NCBI RefSeq assembly: GCF_014203645.1
Contig: NZ_JACHJL010000017.1
Span: forward strand, 62,001 to 126,000
Direction: 5' to 3'
Length of the DNA: 64,000 bases
Origin: Streptomyces zagrosensis
Lineage (GTDB): Bacteria > Actinomycetota > Actinomycetes > Streptomycetales > Streptomycetaceae
Every line of letters starts with the position of its first letter. The stretch's first letter is position 1. The position numbers were made by a program, and so were the translations under genes. The notes beneath the pieces were generated by a model. It saw only the letters and a program-made list of their open reading frames with translations. It was not told where the DNA came from and did not search any database. Shown here one piece after another: positions 36,963 through 45,529 of the stretch.

Positions 36963-37604
36963 ATGCCCCGCATCACCGCCGAACGCCGGGCGGCCAATCG
37001 CTCGCGGATCGGGGCGGCGGCCCGTCGCCGCTTCTCACGCGACGGCTTCGACCAGACCTCGATGCCCGACATCGCCGCCGAAGCAGGCGTGTCGGTCGGC
37101 GCCCCCTACCGCTACTTCGCCGGCAAGGAAGAGATCATCCTCGAAATCGCCGGCGACGCGTTCCGGATGATGTTCGCGCCCGTCGAGCGCCTCGCCGACA
37201 CAGCCGCCGCCGTGACGGTAGCCGACCTGGTCGCGGCGGCGATCGACCCGGTGAGCGGTGAGGACACCGTCGACGCGGCGGGTCAGGCCGTCCCCGTCGA
37301 GGAACTGCTGCGCTGCGCCGTCCAGGCCTGGGGACTCCTGCTGCGGCACGAAGCGCTGCAACAGCAGGCCCGAACGGGCTTCGAGGACGTACGCGGACGC
37401 ATCGCGGAGGCGCTCCGCAACGGCCAGCGAGCGGGCAGCGTGCCGACCGAACTGGACCCCGATCGAGGCGCACGAGTGGTGATGGCGCTGCTGCACGGTT
37501 TCGTCCTCCAGTACACAGCATTCGGACTCGACGACATCACCGCCTTCACCCGCGACGTCCGCATCGCACTCAACGACACCGGACTGCTCCGCGAGGATCA
37601 CTGA
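36963..37604 (+). CDS. TetR-family regulator (divergent from the beta-propeller gene)
   Basis: The 213-residue protein has a TetR DNA-binding domain (RSRIGAAARRRFSRDGFDQT, SMPDIAAEAGVSVGAPYRYF) and a C-terminal ligand domain with HEALQQQARTGFEDVRGRIA. It is not closely related to the two TetR paralogues flanking this block. ATG 36963 is preferred over GTG 36954. Two near-identical palindromes precede it, so it likely controls itself and the beta-propeller gene. Confidence 0.88.
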   Translation: MPRITAERRAANRSRIGAAARRRFSRDGFDQTSMPDIAAEAGVSVGAPYRYFAGKEEIILEIAGDAFRMMFAPVERLADTAAAVTVADLVAAAIDPVSGEDTVDAAGQAVPVEELLRCAVQAWGLLLRHEALQQQARTGFEDVRGRIAEALRNGQRAGSVPTELDPDRGARVVMALLHGFVLQYTAFGLDDITAFTRDVRIALNDTGLLREDH

Positions 37605-37829
37605 ACACGTCCTCCGTCGGGCTGGGTCCGGTGTCCACCGGCCACCGGTCCCGTACCGAGCGGTGGTTCGCATCGATGATGCTCGACGTCAGACGGCCGG
37701 CGACCTCGCTCATCCAGTCGGCGGAGCCCTACCGCGCTGCGGCGCCGGCTCGGGACCACGATGCCACTCGTTGCGGGTGACGTTGCTGGCCTCGCTGCTG
37801 CACGAGCGGAAGCGGGAGATGACGACCCG

Positions 37830-37974
37830 CAGTCCCTGCCCCCGCTACACCGCCGGCCGGGACGCCGCCTTGATACTGCGCCTGGTGCCGATCCTGTACG
37901 ACCGCACGCTCGACCGCATCCTCGCCGCCAACCTGCGCCGCCACTACCCGAAGGGAGTCGTCGGCCGACGATGA
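37830..37974 (+). pseudogene. Possible SDR C-terminal fragment
   Basis: The reading PRYTAGRDAALILRLVPILY and DRTLDRILAANLRRHYPKG resembles the C-terminal tail of some short-chain dehydrogenases. No N-terminal part is present and the DNA before it (37605-37830) shows no gene. Weak call. Confidence 0.25.
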
Positions 37975-38120
37975 CTCCACGAACAGCTCCGTCCCTGTGG
38001 TGCGGTCACCGGTGAGAAAGGAGGAGGGGCCATCGGTACCAGGGGTCCCATGACGGTGAGCTTCGTCCTCTCCAGACGAGGCCGACCAGCGGCTCAGCGC
38101 ACCGCCAGTCCCGTTCCCGC

Positions 38121-38146
38121 TTTCTTGATCGTGCGATCCAGATAAG
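38121..38146. promoter_or_regulatory. Shared TetR-associated motif, copy c
   Basis: TTTCTTGATCGTGCGATCCA and the following GATAAG lie 14-40 bases before the second TetR gene. It matches copy b in inverse orientation and supplies CTTGATC as a possible -35 element. Confidence 0.45.
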
Positions 38147-38159
38147 TTACGGTGGAGTC

Positions 38160-38738
38160 ATGGCAAGGACCCGGGAGTTCAACACCGAGGCGGCGGTGAG
38201 CCGCGCGATGGAACTGTTCTGGACGCGCGGCTATGAGGCGACCTCGGTGCGCGATCTGACCCAGCACCTGGAGATCGGACAAGGGTCCCTGTATGCGGCG
38301 TTCGGCGACAAGGACGGCCTGTACAGGGCCGCGCTGGAGCACTACCGCACCACCCTCGCCGCAGCCGCCCTGCGCAGCCTGGAGGAGGGGGCGGACGCCC
38401 GCGCGGCGATCCGTACGCTGCTGACAGAGCGGATCCGCATCGCCGTCGGGCGCGGCGGCCAAGGCTGCCTGGCCGTCAATGCCGTCTGCGAAAGGCTGCC
38501 TCAGGACACGGTGACCCGCCGCACCGTGCGCGACATGCAGGACGCGAGCCGGGAGGCGTTGACCGAGGTGCTGCGGGCCGCGATGGAGCGGGGCGAAATC
38601 GCGGCGCGGCACGCCCCACACACAGTCGCCGCGTTCCTGGTCACCTTCCTCAACGGGCTGCTGGTCTCCTCGAAGATCACGCCAGACGCCTCCGCACTCG
38701 AACCCCTCGTGGACGTCGCGCTGACCGCTCTCGACTGA
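38160..38738 (+). CDS. TetR-family regulator (paralogue 2)
   Basis: The 192-residue protein is the same length as paralogue 1 and nearly identical in the DNA-binding domain (FNTEAAVSRAMELFWTRGYE, LEIGQGSLYAAFGDKDGLYR). It differs mainly in the ligand-binding half (GQGCLAVNAVCERLPQDTVT). ATG 38160 begins a few bases after GGTGGAG. It is followed by a dehalogenase/epoxide-hydrolase-like gene, as paralogue 1 is, but on the opposite strand. Confidence 0.9.
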   Translation: MARTREFNTEAAVSRAMELFWTRGYEATSVRDLTQHLEIGQGSLYAAFGDKDGLYRAALEHYRTTLAAAALRSLEEGADARAAIRTLLTERIRIAVGRGGQGCLAVNAVCERLPQDTVTRRTVRDMQDASREALTEVLRAAMERGEIAARHAPHTVAAFLVTFLNGLLVSSKITPDASALEPLVDVALTALD

Positions 38739-38780
38739 GGGTGCGCGGCCTCGGCCAGGCGTTTCCCGTACCTCGAATCC

Positions 38781-38800
38781 GTAACGATCGATCAAGAAAA
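38781..38800. promoter_or_regulatory. Shared TetR-associated motif, copy d
   Basis: GTAACGATCGATCAAGAAAA lies 75-95 bases before the second hydrolase gene and shares the CGATCAAGAAA half with copies b and c. Confidence 0.4.
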
Positions 38801-38874
38801 TGGGGCGCCCGGCACCGCCGCGACGACAGCGTCCCCCCAGCGCCGACCCACCCAGGACAGGAAGCACCCACGTC

Positions 38875-39753
38875 ATGATGTACGACCACACCGCAACGCC
38901 CCTGCGCACCGGCCGTGCCGCCGTCAACGGAACGAGCCTGCACTACCGGACGGCCGGGTCCGGCCCCGCCGTGGTGCTGCTGCACGGCGTGCCCAAGACC
39001 GGCTACCACTGGCGCCACCTCGTCCCGAAGCTGACGCCCCGTTACACCGTCGTCGTACCCGACCTCCGCGGCCTCGGCGACTCCGCCCGCCCCGCGTACG
39101 GCTACGACTCCGCGACGATGAGCGACGACATCGCCGAGCTGATGACCCACCTCGGACACGAGACGTACGCCGTGATCGGAGAGGACTGGGGAGCGGTGAT
39201 CGGCTACCAGCTCGCCGCCCGCCACCGCGACCACGTCCACGCCCTCGTGTTCGCCGAGGCCCTCCTCCCCGGCTTCGGCTTCGAGGACCACACCGCCCTC
39301 ACCCCCGAGAACGCCGCCGGCCTGCACCTGTGGCATCTGGGCTTCTACTTCCAGCCGGACGTGCCCGAGATGCTGATCGCCGGGCACGAGCGCGAGCTGA
39401 TCACCTACATGATCAAGTTCGAGCGCAGCCACCCCGACACCGCCACCCCCGACGCGGTCGACGAATACGTGCGCTGCTACTCCATGCCCGGCGGCATCCG
39501 CGCGATGCTCTCGATATACCGGGCGATGCTCGTCGACGCCGAACAGAACCGGCAGGCCGCACAGAAGAAGCTGGACATCCCGGTGCTGGCGCTCGGTGGT
39601 TCGGCCTTCATCGGCGACCGCAACGAGTCCCAGATGCGGCTCATGGCCCACGACGTCACCGGGCACGTCCTCGACGCCGGACACGACCTCGCCGAAGAAG
39701 TACCCGACGAGATGGCCGACGTGGTCCTGCCCTTCCTGGCCGGGAACTCGTAG
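38875..39753 (+). CDS. Alpha/beta hydrolase, epoxide-hydrolase/haloacetate-dehalogenase-like (paralogue 2)
   Basis: The 292-residue protein keeps the LLHGVPKTGYHWRHL oxyanion motif, the Asp nucleophile in VIGEDWGAVIGYQ and the His in AGHDLAEEVPDEM. It is very close to the product at 30048-30929, with changes scattered through the sequence and one residue shorter. Both ATGs at 38875 and 38878 are possible starts. Codon choice is more G/C-rich than in paralogue 1. The pair descends from one TetR-hydrolase unit. Confidence 0.9.
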   Translation: MMYDHTATPLRTGRAAVNGTSLHYRTAGSGPAVVLLHGVPKTGYHWRHLVPKLTPRYTVVVPDLRGLGDSARPAYGYDSATMSDDIAELMTHLGHETYAVIGEDWGAVIGYQLAARHRDHVHALVFAEALLPGFGFEDHTALTPENAAGLHLWHLGFYFQPDVPEMLIAGHERELITYMIKFERSHPDTATPDAVDEYVRCYSMPGGIRAMLSIYRAMLVDAEQNRQAAQKKLDIPVLALGGSAFIGDRNESQMRLMAHDVTGHVLDAGHDLAEEVPDEMADVVLPFLAGNS

Positions 39754-39784
39754 ACGGTCCAGGCCGCGATGCCGGCCGCCCGCC

Positions 39785-39945
39785 GGCGATGAAGGGGGAG
39801 CGGGTACGTCACGCCCGCGACCTGCTCGCCCGCCCGGAGAACACCGTCACCTCGATCGCGAAGCTCCTCGGCGTCTCAGAAACACGATCCACAACTATGT
39901 GCCCGAACTGAAGGGCGGTCGTCTCGTACTCGCTGAGGCGACGAC
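39785..39945 (+). pseudogene. Serine recombinase C-terminal remnant (second copy)
   Basis: The readings MKGERVRHARDLLARPENTV, TSIAKLLGVS and, one frame over, RNTIHNYVPELKGGRLVLAE match the helix-turn-helix end of the resolvase at 28813-29277. A frameshift lies in the recognition helix near 39880. It sits just outside the second hydrolase gene, mirroring the first copy. Confidence 0.6.
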
Positions 39946-40039
39946 ACGCCGGAACTGCCCCAACCCACCAGGTCCGAGGACTGATCACCGCCGTTTGCGG
40001 CTGGGTTGGGTCGGGCCGGGGCGCGGTACTGGCCTTGCG

Positions 40040-40122
40040 ACCAGCCCGTTTCCCCGACCCGCCCGCCGCACCCGCCGTGCGGGTCTCCACGCAACGGGCG
40101 TTCCACGTGCCTTGGCCGGTGG
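40040..40122 (-). ncRNA. Possible group II intron 3' RNA domain remnant
   Basis: Just past the maturase ORF the minus strand holds GGGGAAACGGGCTGG and CTGGTCGCAAGGCCAG, a GNRA-capped hairpin. A diverged version of this segment follows the second intron stub at 48.8 kb. This fits the 3' domains of the intron, but I could not fold a standard domain V. Confidence 0.3.
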
Positions 40123-40945
40123 TCAGCCCCCGGTGTTGGCGACTGCCGGTCGTGGTGTCCACGGGGTCGGGATGTTGCTGCCGCGATAGCGGTAGCGGAT
40201 CACTTCGACGCTGGACGCGCCGGTGAACTCGACTCCGTCGCAGATGAGCTTCCAACTGCCCGGTCGGCAGAACCGGCGGCGCAGTTCCCTCCAGCTGAGC
40301 CGGGAGTGCTTGTGGAAGATCCAGCGGACGATGCGATGCCACGCGTGGTCATCGACCGTGCTGAATACCGCCTTCGACACCCCGTGCCGGAAGTAGTTCG
40401 CTCACCCGCGCAGGGTGCGGTTGAGGCTGGCCAGCAGCTCGTCCACGTCCCTGTGCAGGTCTGATCTGCGTGTCCTGTCTTTCACCTTGTCCTCGATCGA
40501 CTGGATCGCCTTCTTGGACGGCTTGGTGTAGACGTAGTGCTTCTGCGTTCCTGGTTTCCGCTGCCTTCGGATGTGGAAACCGAGGAAGTCGAAGCCCTCA
40601 TCGATATGGACCACCTGGGTCTTCTCCGGTGCCGGCCGCAACCCCAACGGGGCGAGCACGCCGGCCACCTCCTCGCGCAGGCTCTCGGCGTGGCAGCGTT
40701 CCCCGGAGACCATCAGTACGAAGTCGTCCGCGAAACGGATCAGCCGCCAGTTGCCCAGTCCGTGCTTCCTGCGCGTGACCCGCCGCTTGTAGCTGCCCAT
40801 CTCCTGCTGCCACTGCCGGGCGAAGTGCTCGTCCAGCGCGGACAGTGCGATGTTGGCCAGCAGCGGGGAGAGAATCCCGCCTTGCGGGGTGCCGGTCAGT
40901 GTCTCTTCTCGGTCGCCGGAGGTCGTCATGACTTCGGATGCCTGG
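40123..40945 (-). pseudogene. Group II intron reverse transcriptase/maturase, broken
   Basis: The minus strand reads GTPQGGILSPLLANIALSAL (RT block 4), LIRFADDFVLMVSGERCHAE (block 5, FADD), FDFLGFHIRRQRKPGTQ and, in domain X, LASLNRTLRG then ANYFRHGVSKAVFSTVDDHA. Between the last two a TGA at 40402-40404 replaces the conserved Trp of RGWANYF. The first RT blocks are missing; similarity begins near 40945. The ORF ends VIRYRYRGSNIPTPWTPR with no HNH endonuclease domain. Confidence 0.8.
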
Positions 40946-40990
40946 CGAACTCCCCGCCCCACGCCCGGCCGAGCAGCCGAAGCCCGCCCG

Positions 40991-41215
40991 GTGACCACCT
41001 ACCGCGTCACCTTGCAGTTCGAGAAGGACGGCCCGTCCTCCAGCGGCTGGTGGGCCGATCTCGCCGTCGCCGAGCGGAAGTTCACGGCGTGGCTCGGCAC
41101 CTACGGTTCGCTCGACGGCGTGCTGATCCAGCTCGCCGAGGAGACGGACGACGGCCGCGACAGCATCCTGAAAATCTGGACCAAGGAACACGGTGAGACC
41201 TTCGGGCCCGCGTGA
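40991..41215 (+). CDS. Small hypothetical protein
   Basis: The 74-residue protein reads TTYRVTLQFEKDGPSSSGWW, then ADLAVAERKFTAWLGTYGSL, with a beta-alpha-beta look typical of small Streptomyces hypotheticals that modulate or accompany unknown genes. The frame is open further upstream but that part is antisense to the intron ORF. GTG 40991 is the most natural start. Function unknown. Confidence 0.55.
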   Translation: MTTYRVTLQFEKDGPSSSGWWADLAVAERKFTAWLGTYGSLDGVLIQLAEETDDGRDSILKIWTKEHGETFGPA

Positions 41216-41313
41216 CGCGCAGCGCCATCCCCGGGTGTCAAATCATGTGACAGCAAACTGCACTCTCTGCATGGTTCCTACTCGACCCCCATCCCGGTGG
41301 GGACTGGCCGCCG

Positions 41314-41530
41314 ACCCGGCGGAGATCACAGCTCTGACCGACCTCGCCGCCGAGTGCACCGATAATGGCCTCACCGTGGAACTCGCCTGCTAGGTCACCG
41401 TGCCCGCCCTCGCTCGGGCCGGGGAGTAGCTCGGTGACTGGTGGTAGCGGTGGCAGACGGGGTAGTCCACGGCGAAGGGGTGGTCCTTCTCGCCCTTCAG
41501 GTTCGCCGCGCGCTGGCGCCAGCCGTCCCG
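41314..41530. repeat. Dispersed repeat, copy 1
   Basis: This 217-base segment recurs at 50791-51027 with a few substitutions and a short insertion. The plus strand encodes a protein end (PAEITALTDLAAECTDNGLT, stop at 41393). The minus strand encodes DGWRQRAANLKGEKDHPFAV and DYPVCHR. Neither gene is complete in either copy, so both are fragments of one ancestral locus. Confidence 0.75.
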
Positions 41531-41598
41531 TTCGGTGATGGTGTCCTGCCAGGGCGAATCCAAGGGGGACACCCCACCGAACTGAAGGAGATCTGAGC

Positions 41599-41790
41599 AT
41601 GGCCATCACGCCCGCCGCCGAGATCTGTGACCAGCACATCGCCGACCTGCGGGGCGCCCTGGCGCAAGCGGTCCGCCTGCTGTCCTTCTCCGCCGGACAA
41701 GTGGCGCCCGGCGACCCAGTCGTCGCCGAGCGGCTCATGCCCACAGCCGATGAGATGACGCAAGTCCTGAACCGTACCGCCCCCGAGTGA
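41599..41790 (+). CDS. Small hypothetical protein
   Basis: The 63-residue protein (ICDQHIADLRGALAQAVRLL) is predicted to be two helices. AAGGAG lies 10 bases before the ATG, which supports expression. No family is recognised. Confidence 0.5.
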   Translation: MAITPAAEICDQHIADLRGALAQAVRLLSFSAGQVAPGDPVVAERLMPTADEMTQVLNRTAPE

Positions 41791-41894
41791 CAGGGCCCCG
41801 GGTGGCGTCGGCCAGCGGCGTTGCCGCCTTTTTCGCTCGTGTCAGGACCGCGGCGCCGATCCCGAGCTGGTCGCGACCGGCGCCCACACGTAGG

Positions 41895-43148
41895 TCACGC
41901 GGCGGCCGGCCCAGCCTCCTCGTCGCGGTCCGGGCCCTGTTCGTCGTCGGCTCCCAGACCGTCCTTGGTGGGCGCAGTGCCCGGGGTGGGGGCGGTGCGG
42001 TCGTCGAGGGTGATGGTGACCGGTTCGCCGTTGGGGGTGAGGCCGATCAGATTCTCTTCGACCCGCTCGTACAAGGTGGCGGCCAGTTCCCGGTCGCCGT
42101 CTCCGTCGGTGGCGGTGTTCTCGATGGAGTGCAGGCTGATGAGCAAGGCGATCAGCGAGCGCCCTGACAGAGCGGCGCGGATCCGATCGTCTCCCTCGTC
42201 GGCGACCTGCGGCGGCACGCGGAAGTGCGGGTGCCGCCCGGCGCGGGTGGTGACGAACTCCCAGATGTCGCGGTGGCACAGTAAGCTGGCGCAGGAGACG
42301 CGGGCCGCCGTTTTGAGTAGGGCGCTGTGTCCCTCACTCACCTGCGCGGTCACGGCTTCGGCGGTGGCTTGGGGCCGGGGCCGCAGCTGTGCCACCGCCG
42401 TTTCCAAGCCCTCGATCCCCTGGCGTAGCAGGGCGAGCTCGGATCGAGTTCCCTGCACAGCTGCGCTGAGCTCTGCTGTGATCTCCCCGGCTGTTTGCCG
42501 CAACTGGTCTGATAGGCCCTGCTGATAGTCGGCCGGGCCGGTGCTGCTGTGGTCCGGTCCGGTGAGTAGGGCGAGCACGGGGGTGAGCTCTTCGGCCAGG
42601 ACCTCGCGGACGGCCTGGCGAACCGCGCCCATGGACACAGTCGGGGAGGCATCGTCGGCGGTGTGCTGCGCTGGGACCGCGGCAATGAGGTCGGCTTCTT
42701 CGGGGGGCTCGTCGGCGTCAGGGACTGCGGGGGCCGGCGCTGGCGCGGGCTCGGTGTCGTCGCTGTGGGCGCGGTATTCCTCATGGAGGTAGGAGGCGGG
42801 ATCGGGATGCGCCTCGGGTGGGGGCGGTACGGGCGGGGTGAGGTCCGCGAGCGCGATGCGGACTTCGCGTAGTTCGGTGCGCAGCTGATCAATGACGTTG
42901 TAGACGGCGGTGTTGAGCGCTTCACCGTTGGAGTTCAGCTTGTTGTGGACGTCGCGGAAGTTCGTGCGCATCCGGCCGAGCTCGTCGACGACTTCCTTGG
43001 TCGTCGCGTCGTACGCCGCTTGGCCAGCCGACTCCAGTTTCGTGACGCCCTTGTCGAGCGCCTCCCGGATACTTTTGTCCGTGTGCAGTACGGCGGTGTG
43101 AATGATCGTCAAGGTGCTGGCGAGGTCCGGGTTCGGCTGACGGGCCAT
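41895..43148 (-). CDS. Coiled-coil hypothetical protein
   Basis: The roughly 417-residue protein has a helical N-terminus (IREALDKGVTKLESAGQAAY, ELGRMRTNFRDVHNKLNSNG) and a Pro/Ala/Glu-rich linker (about residues 105-150). A second coiled coil follows (QLRQTAGEITAELSAAVQGT), then a folded C-terminal part with CHRDIWEFVTTRAGRHPHFR and an acidic tail. It has no signal or TM segment. Related proteins occur on Streptomyces plasmids and integrative elements; function unknown. ATG 43148 has GGGGGAAG immediately upstream; ATG 43163 is an alternative. Confidence 0.65.
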   Translation of the reverse strand: MARQPNPDLASTLTIIHTAVLHTDKSIREALDKGVTKLESAGQAAYDATTKEVVDELGRMRTNFRDVHNKLNSNGEALNTAVYNVIDQLRTELREVRIALADLTPPVPPPPEAHPDPASYLHEEYRAHSDDTEPAPAPAPAVPDADEPPEEADLIAAVPAQHTADDASPTVSMGAVRQAVREVLAEELTPVLALLTGPDHSSTGPADYQQGLSDQLRQTAGEITAELSAAVQGTRSELALLRQGIEGLETAVAQLRPRPQATAEAVTAQVSEGHSALLKTAARVSCASLLCHRDIWEFVTTRAGRHPHFRVPPQVADEGDDRIRAALSGRSLIALLISLHSIENTATDGDGDRELAATLYERVEENLIGLTPNGEPVTITLDDRTAPTPGTAPTKDGLGADDEQGPDRDEEAGPAAA

Positions 43149-43389
43149 CTTCCCCCACTTCATCGCAGTAAGTAGTTGATCGAGTTCGCTGCGTATGCTG
43201 CCCTGGGTGCAGCCCGCCAAGCGGACATCGGCTCAACTGGCTTGAGAGCGCTGGTCGTTGAGGCTGAAATCGATCAGGTCGGGCGACGCGCCAGGCGCAG
43301 GAGCAGGTGCAGGAGCAGGTGCTGGATCATGGTGCGCCTTTTTCGAACCGGAGGTGTTCGGGCCGGTGAGCGGTTGTTGTCAACGTCCT

Positions 43390-43417
43390 GGGCCCACCTC
43401 GTTTGTGTGGTGGGCCC
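43390..43417. terminator. Hairpin terminator after the HU-like gene
   Basis: GGGCCCACC and GGTGGGCCC form a 9-bp stem with a 10-base loop, 118 bases past the HU-like stop on the minus strand. Confidence 0.45.
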
Positions 43418-43534
43418 CGAGTCAACCAAACGGACGGGTCCATCCCCGCGGCGCGGGGAGTAGTGCCGACCAGGCGGCCCCCCGGGCCGATTGGTGGTTG
43501 CCGGTCCGGGGCGGCGTGGCCGTGCGCGAGGGGG

Positions 43535-43798
43535 TCAGCTGGTCTCGTCGTGCAGGAATTCGGTGAGCGCCTTGCCGGGGCGGAAGGCGGCGGTGCCGTT
43601 CTCGCCGTGGAAGCTTCCGAAGCTCCCGAGGGTGACCGTCTCACCCTCTTTGAGCGCGCCGGCGATGACCCCCGGGCGGTCCACGGTCCCGAACACGGTG
43701 TCGAGCACCCGCTCGACCTGATCCACAGCGAGCCGCCGCCCGCCGTCGTCCCCGACCGTCTCGTCCGTGGTGGTCCTGACCAACTGGGACTTGTCCAT
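43535..43798 (-). CDS. HU-family DNA-binding protein
   Basis: The 87-residue protein has the HU/IHF layout: an N-terminal helical part starting MDKSQLVRTTTDETVGDDGG, then VTLGSFGSFHGENGT and the C-terminal FRPGKALTEFL. HU proteins bend and compact DNA as dimers. The usual Arg/Lys/Pro-rich arm is very short here, so DNA bending may be weak. ATG 43798 is the family start. Such extra HU genes are common on mobile elements. Confidence 0.75.
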   Translation of the reverse strand: MDKSQLVRTTTDETVGDDGGRRLAVDQVERVLDTVFGTVDRPGVIAGALKEGETVTLGSFGSFHGENGTAAFRPGKALTEFLHDETS

Positions 43799-44154
43799 CC
43801 GTGGCACCCGCTTCCGTTCCGTTGTGGCTGTATGCCTTGCGCTCCACGATCGTGGCCGACCGGCCGTCGCGCACCTTCGGCCGTGCGCGCGGTGGGGCGC
43901 CGGGGCCACGGACGACACCCGGGCCCGGCACGGACGGGCGCGGGCATGCCGGGCACGGCGCCAGGCTGAAGCCGCGCGAGCGACTGAGTCAGTTGGCCTC
44001 GGTTTACGAGGGCGTCGGCGGCCAGGCCGCGCTGGCGACCCTGGTATCGACGCCCGCGTCGCGCCCGGCCGCCACGGTTGGCTTTGTTTGAACGCGGTGG
44101 CAGCGGTCAGGCGCTGGTTGTACCTGATGTCCAGTAGAGCAAGGTGTGAGTGAC

Positions 44155-44328
44155 ATGGCTGCCGACAAGAAGACCCAGGCCAAGACCGAACAGGCCAAGG
44201 GCAAGGTCAAGGAAGCCGCCGGGCGCACCGTGGGCAACGATCGTCTCACCGCGGCGGGCCGGGCCGAGCAGGCCAAGGGAGACGCCCGTCAGGCCAAGGA
44301 AAAGGCCAAGGACGCCCTCAACGACTGA
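44155..44328 (+). CDS. CsbD-family stress protein
   Basis: The 57-residue protein consists of Lys/Ala/Glu-rich helices (DKKTQAKTEQAKGKVKEAAG, TVGNDRLTAAGRAEQAKGDA) typical of CsbD. These small soluble proteins are made under general stress; their biochemical role is not known. ATG 44155 matches the family start; GTG 44146 is an alternative. A strong terminator follows. Confidence 0.9.
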   Translation: MAADKKTQAKTEQAKGKVKEAAGRTVGNDRLTAAGRAEQAKGDARQAKEKAKDALND

Positions 44329-44352
44329 CATCACCCCATCATCCCTCACACT

Positions 44353-44391
44353 TTTGGGCCCCTGCGGACTGCCAGTCCGCAGGGGCCCAAA
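44353..44391. terminator. Perfect 19-bp hairpin terminator of csbD-like gene
   Basis: TTTGGGCCCCTGCGGACTG is followed by one base and its exact reverse complement, 25 bases after the CsbD stop. It is flanked by A and T runs and could work in both directions. Confidence 0.85.
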
Positions 44392-44619
44392 TGCTGTCGT
44401 GGCACGGTCGTATGGGAGCGGACACGGGCGCAGGCACCTGGCTGTACAGGGCATGACCCGCCGCTGGGGCGCCTGTCGCGGCTGCATCGGCTGGCTGGTG
44501 TGGGCCGGCCTATGACCCTCGACCTAGCTGTTCGGTCTGGTCGCCAGCTTCGTCCTGGCGACGCTGCTACCGGAGTCTGGCTCATCTCGGACCGGCACCC
44601 AGTTCGCACATAAGTAACT

Positions 44620-45175
44620 GTTCAGCTGTCGAAGGAGCACTTCGTCGACGGCGGCTACCTCTCCGTCGCGCTCAAGCAGCAGGTCGCCCGCGAGCACGGT
44701 GTCGGCCTGGTCGGACCGATCCGGGTCAGAAGTATTCGCCAGTCCCGCAAGGGCAGCGTCTTCCACCGCGAAGCCTTCGCCATCGATTGGGACGCCAAGC
44801 AGGTCACCTGCCCACAGGGCAAGGTCAGCCGCCGGTGGTCGCACCGCCGTCCCTCGCGCCCTACGCCAACGCCGAGTTCTCCCCGGCCGACTGCCAGCAG
44901 TGCCCGGTGAAGGCCGCCTGCACCCGCACCGACGCCCGGAAGTTTCCTTCCTGCCCCGTGAGCTCTACGACATCCAGTCGGAGTCACGGACCGAGCAGCA
45001 GACCCAGGAGTGGCTCTCGCGCTACTCGCTGCGGGCCGCCATCGAGGGCACGATCAACGAGTTCGTCAGCGGCCACGGCATGCGCCGGTGCCGCTACCGC
45101 AGCGAAGAGACGACCCACGTCCAGCACGTCCTGACCGCCATCGCGGTCAACCTCCTCCCCTTGGCAGCGCTCTGA
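44620..45175 (+). pseudogene. IS1182-family transposase remnant
   Basis: Several frames carry pieces of one transposase: FVDGGYLSVALKQQVAREHG, SRKGSVFHREAFAIDWDAKQ, the Cys-rich SPADCQQCPVKAACTRTDAR, and the C-terminus EQQTQEWLSRYSLRAAIEGT with EFVSGHGMRRCRYRSEETTH. These fit the DDE_Tnp IS1182 family. The N-terminal half is missing and at least two frameshifts break the rest. Confidence 0.7.
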
Positions 45176-45411
45176 CCGTGACCGGAGGGGGCAATCCGGC
45201 CTTTCCCCTCAAGCGTCATGGGGAAGGACCTCCGCCGGGGGAGCAGCACAGGGAGCAGCCGGGCTGCTCCCTGTCTTTGTGCGCGCGCTCTGTTCCGCAG
45301 AGACGTCGCGCCGCCGCTACGCGGCGGGAAGGCGCAGCGCTCCGTACTGCGGGGCCGGTGGGCAGCTGGTGGAGGCGCCGTAGCTGTGCGGGTGTCAGTG
45401 CTGGGTGCGCG

Positions 45412-45449
45412 CCGCCACTGAGAGTCAGTGAACTGACTCTCAGTGGCGG
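45412..45449. terminator. Perfect 18-bp hairpin, terminator of the glycine-rich gene
   Basis: CCGCCACTGAGAGTCAGT pairs exactly with its complement across two bases, 80 bases past the stop of the glycine-rich gene (minus strand). Confidence 0.7.
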
Positions 45450-45529
45450 GGGTCAGGGTGCACTCCTCATGTCCCGGGACCGCGCTGTGTGGTCTGGGGG
45501 TGTGAGGCGGGGCACCTGGTGGGGCGGGG

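Noticed and set aside
30048..39753. The two hydrolase genes as a recent perfect inverted repeat
   Set aside because: They differ at many scattered positions and in length by one residue, so they are diverged paralogues rather than a recent duplication.
32475..40404. Several in-frame stops (TAG, TGA) together with an odd tRNA, suggesting stop-codon suppression
   Set aside because: The tRNA-like loop contains no CTA, TTA or TCA anticodon, and most broken genes also carry frameshifts or truncations, so ordinary decay explains them.
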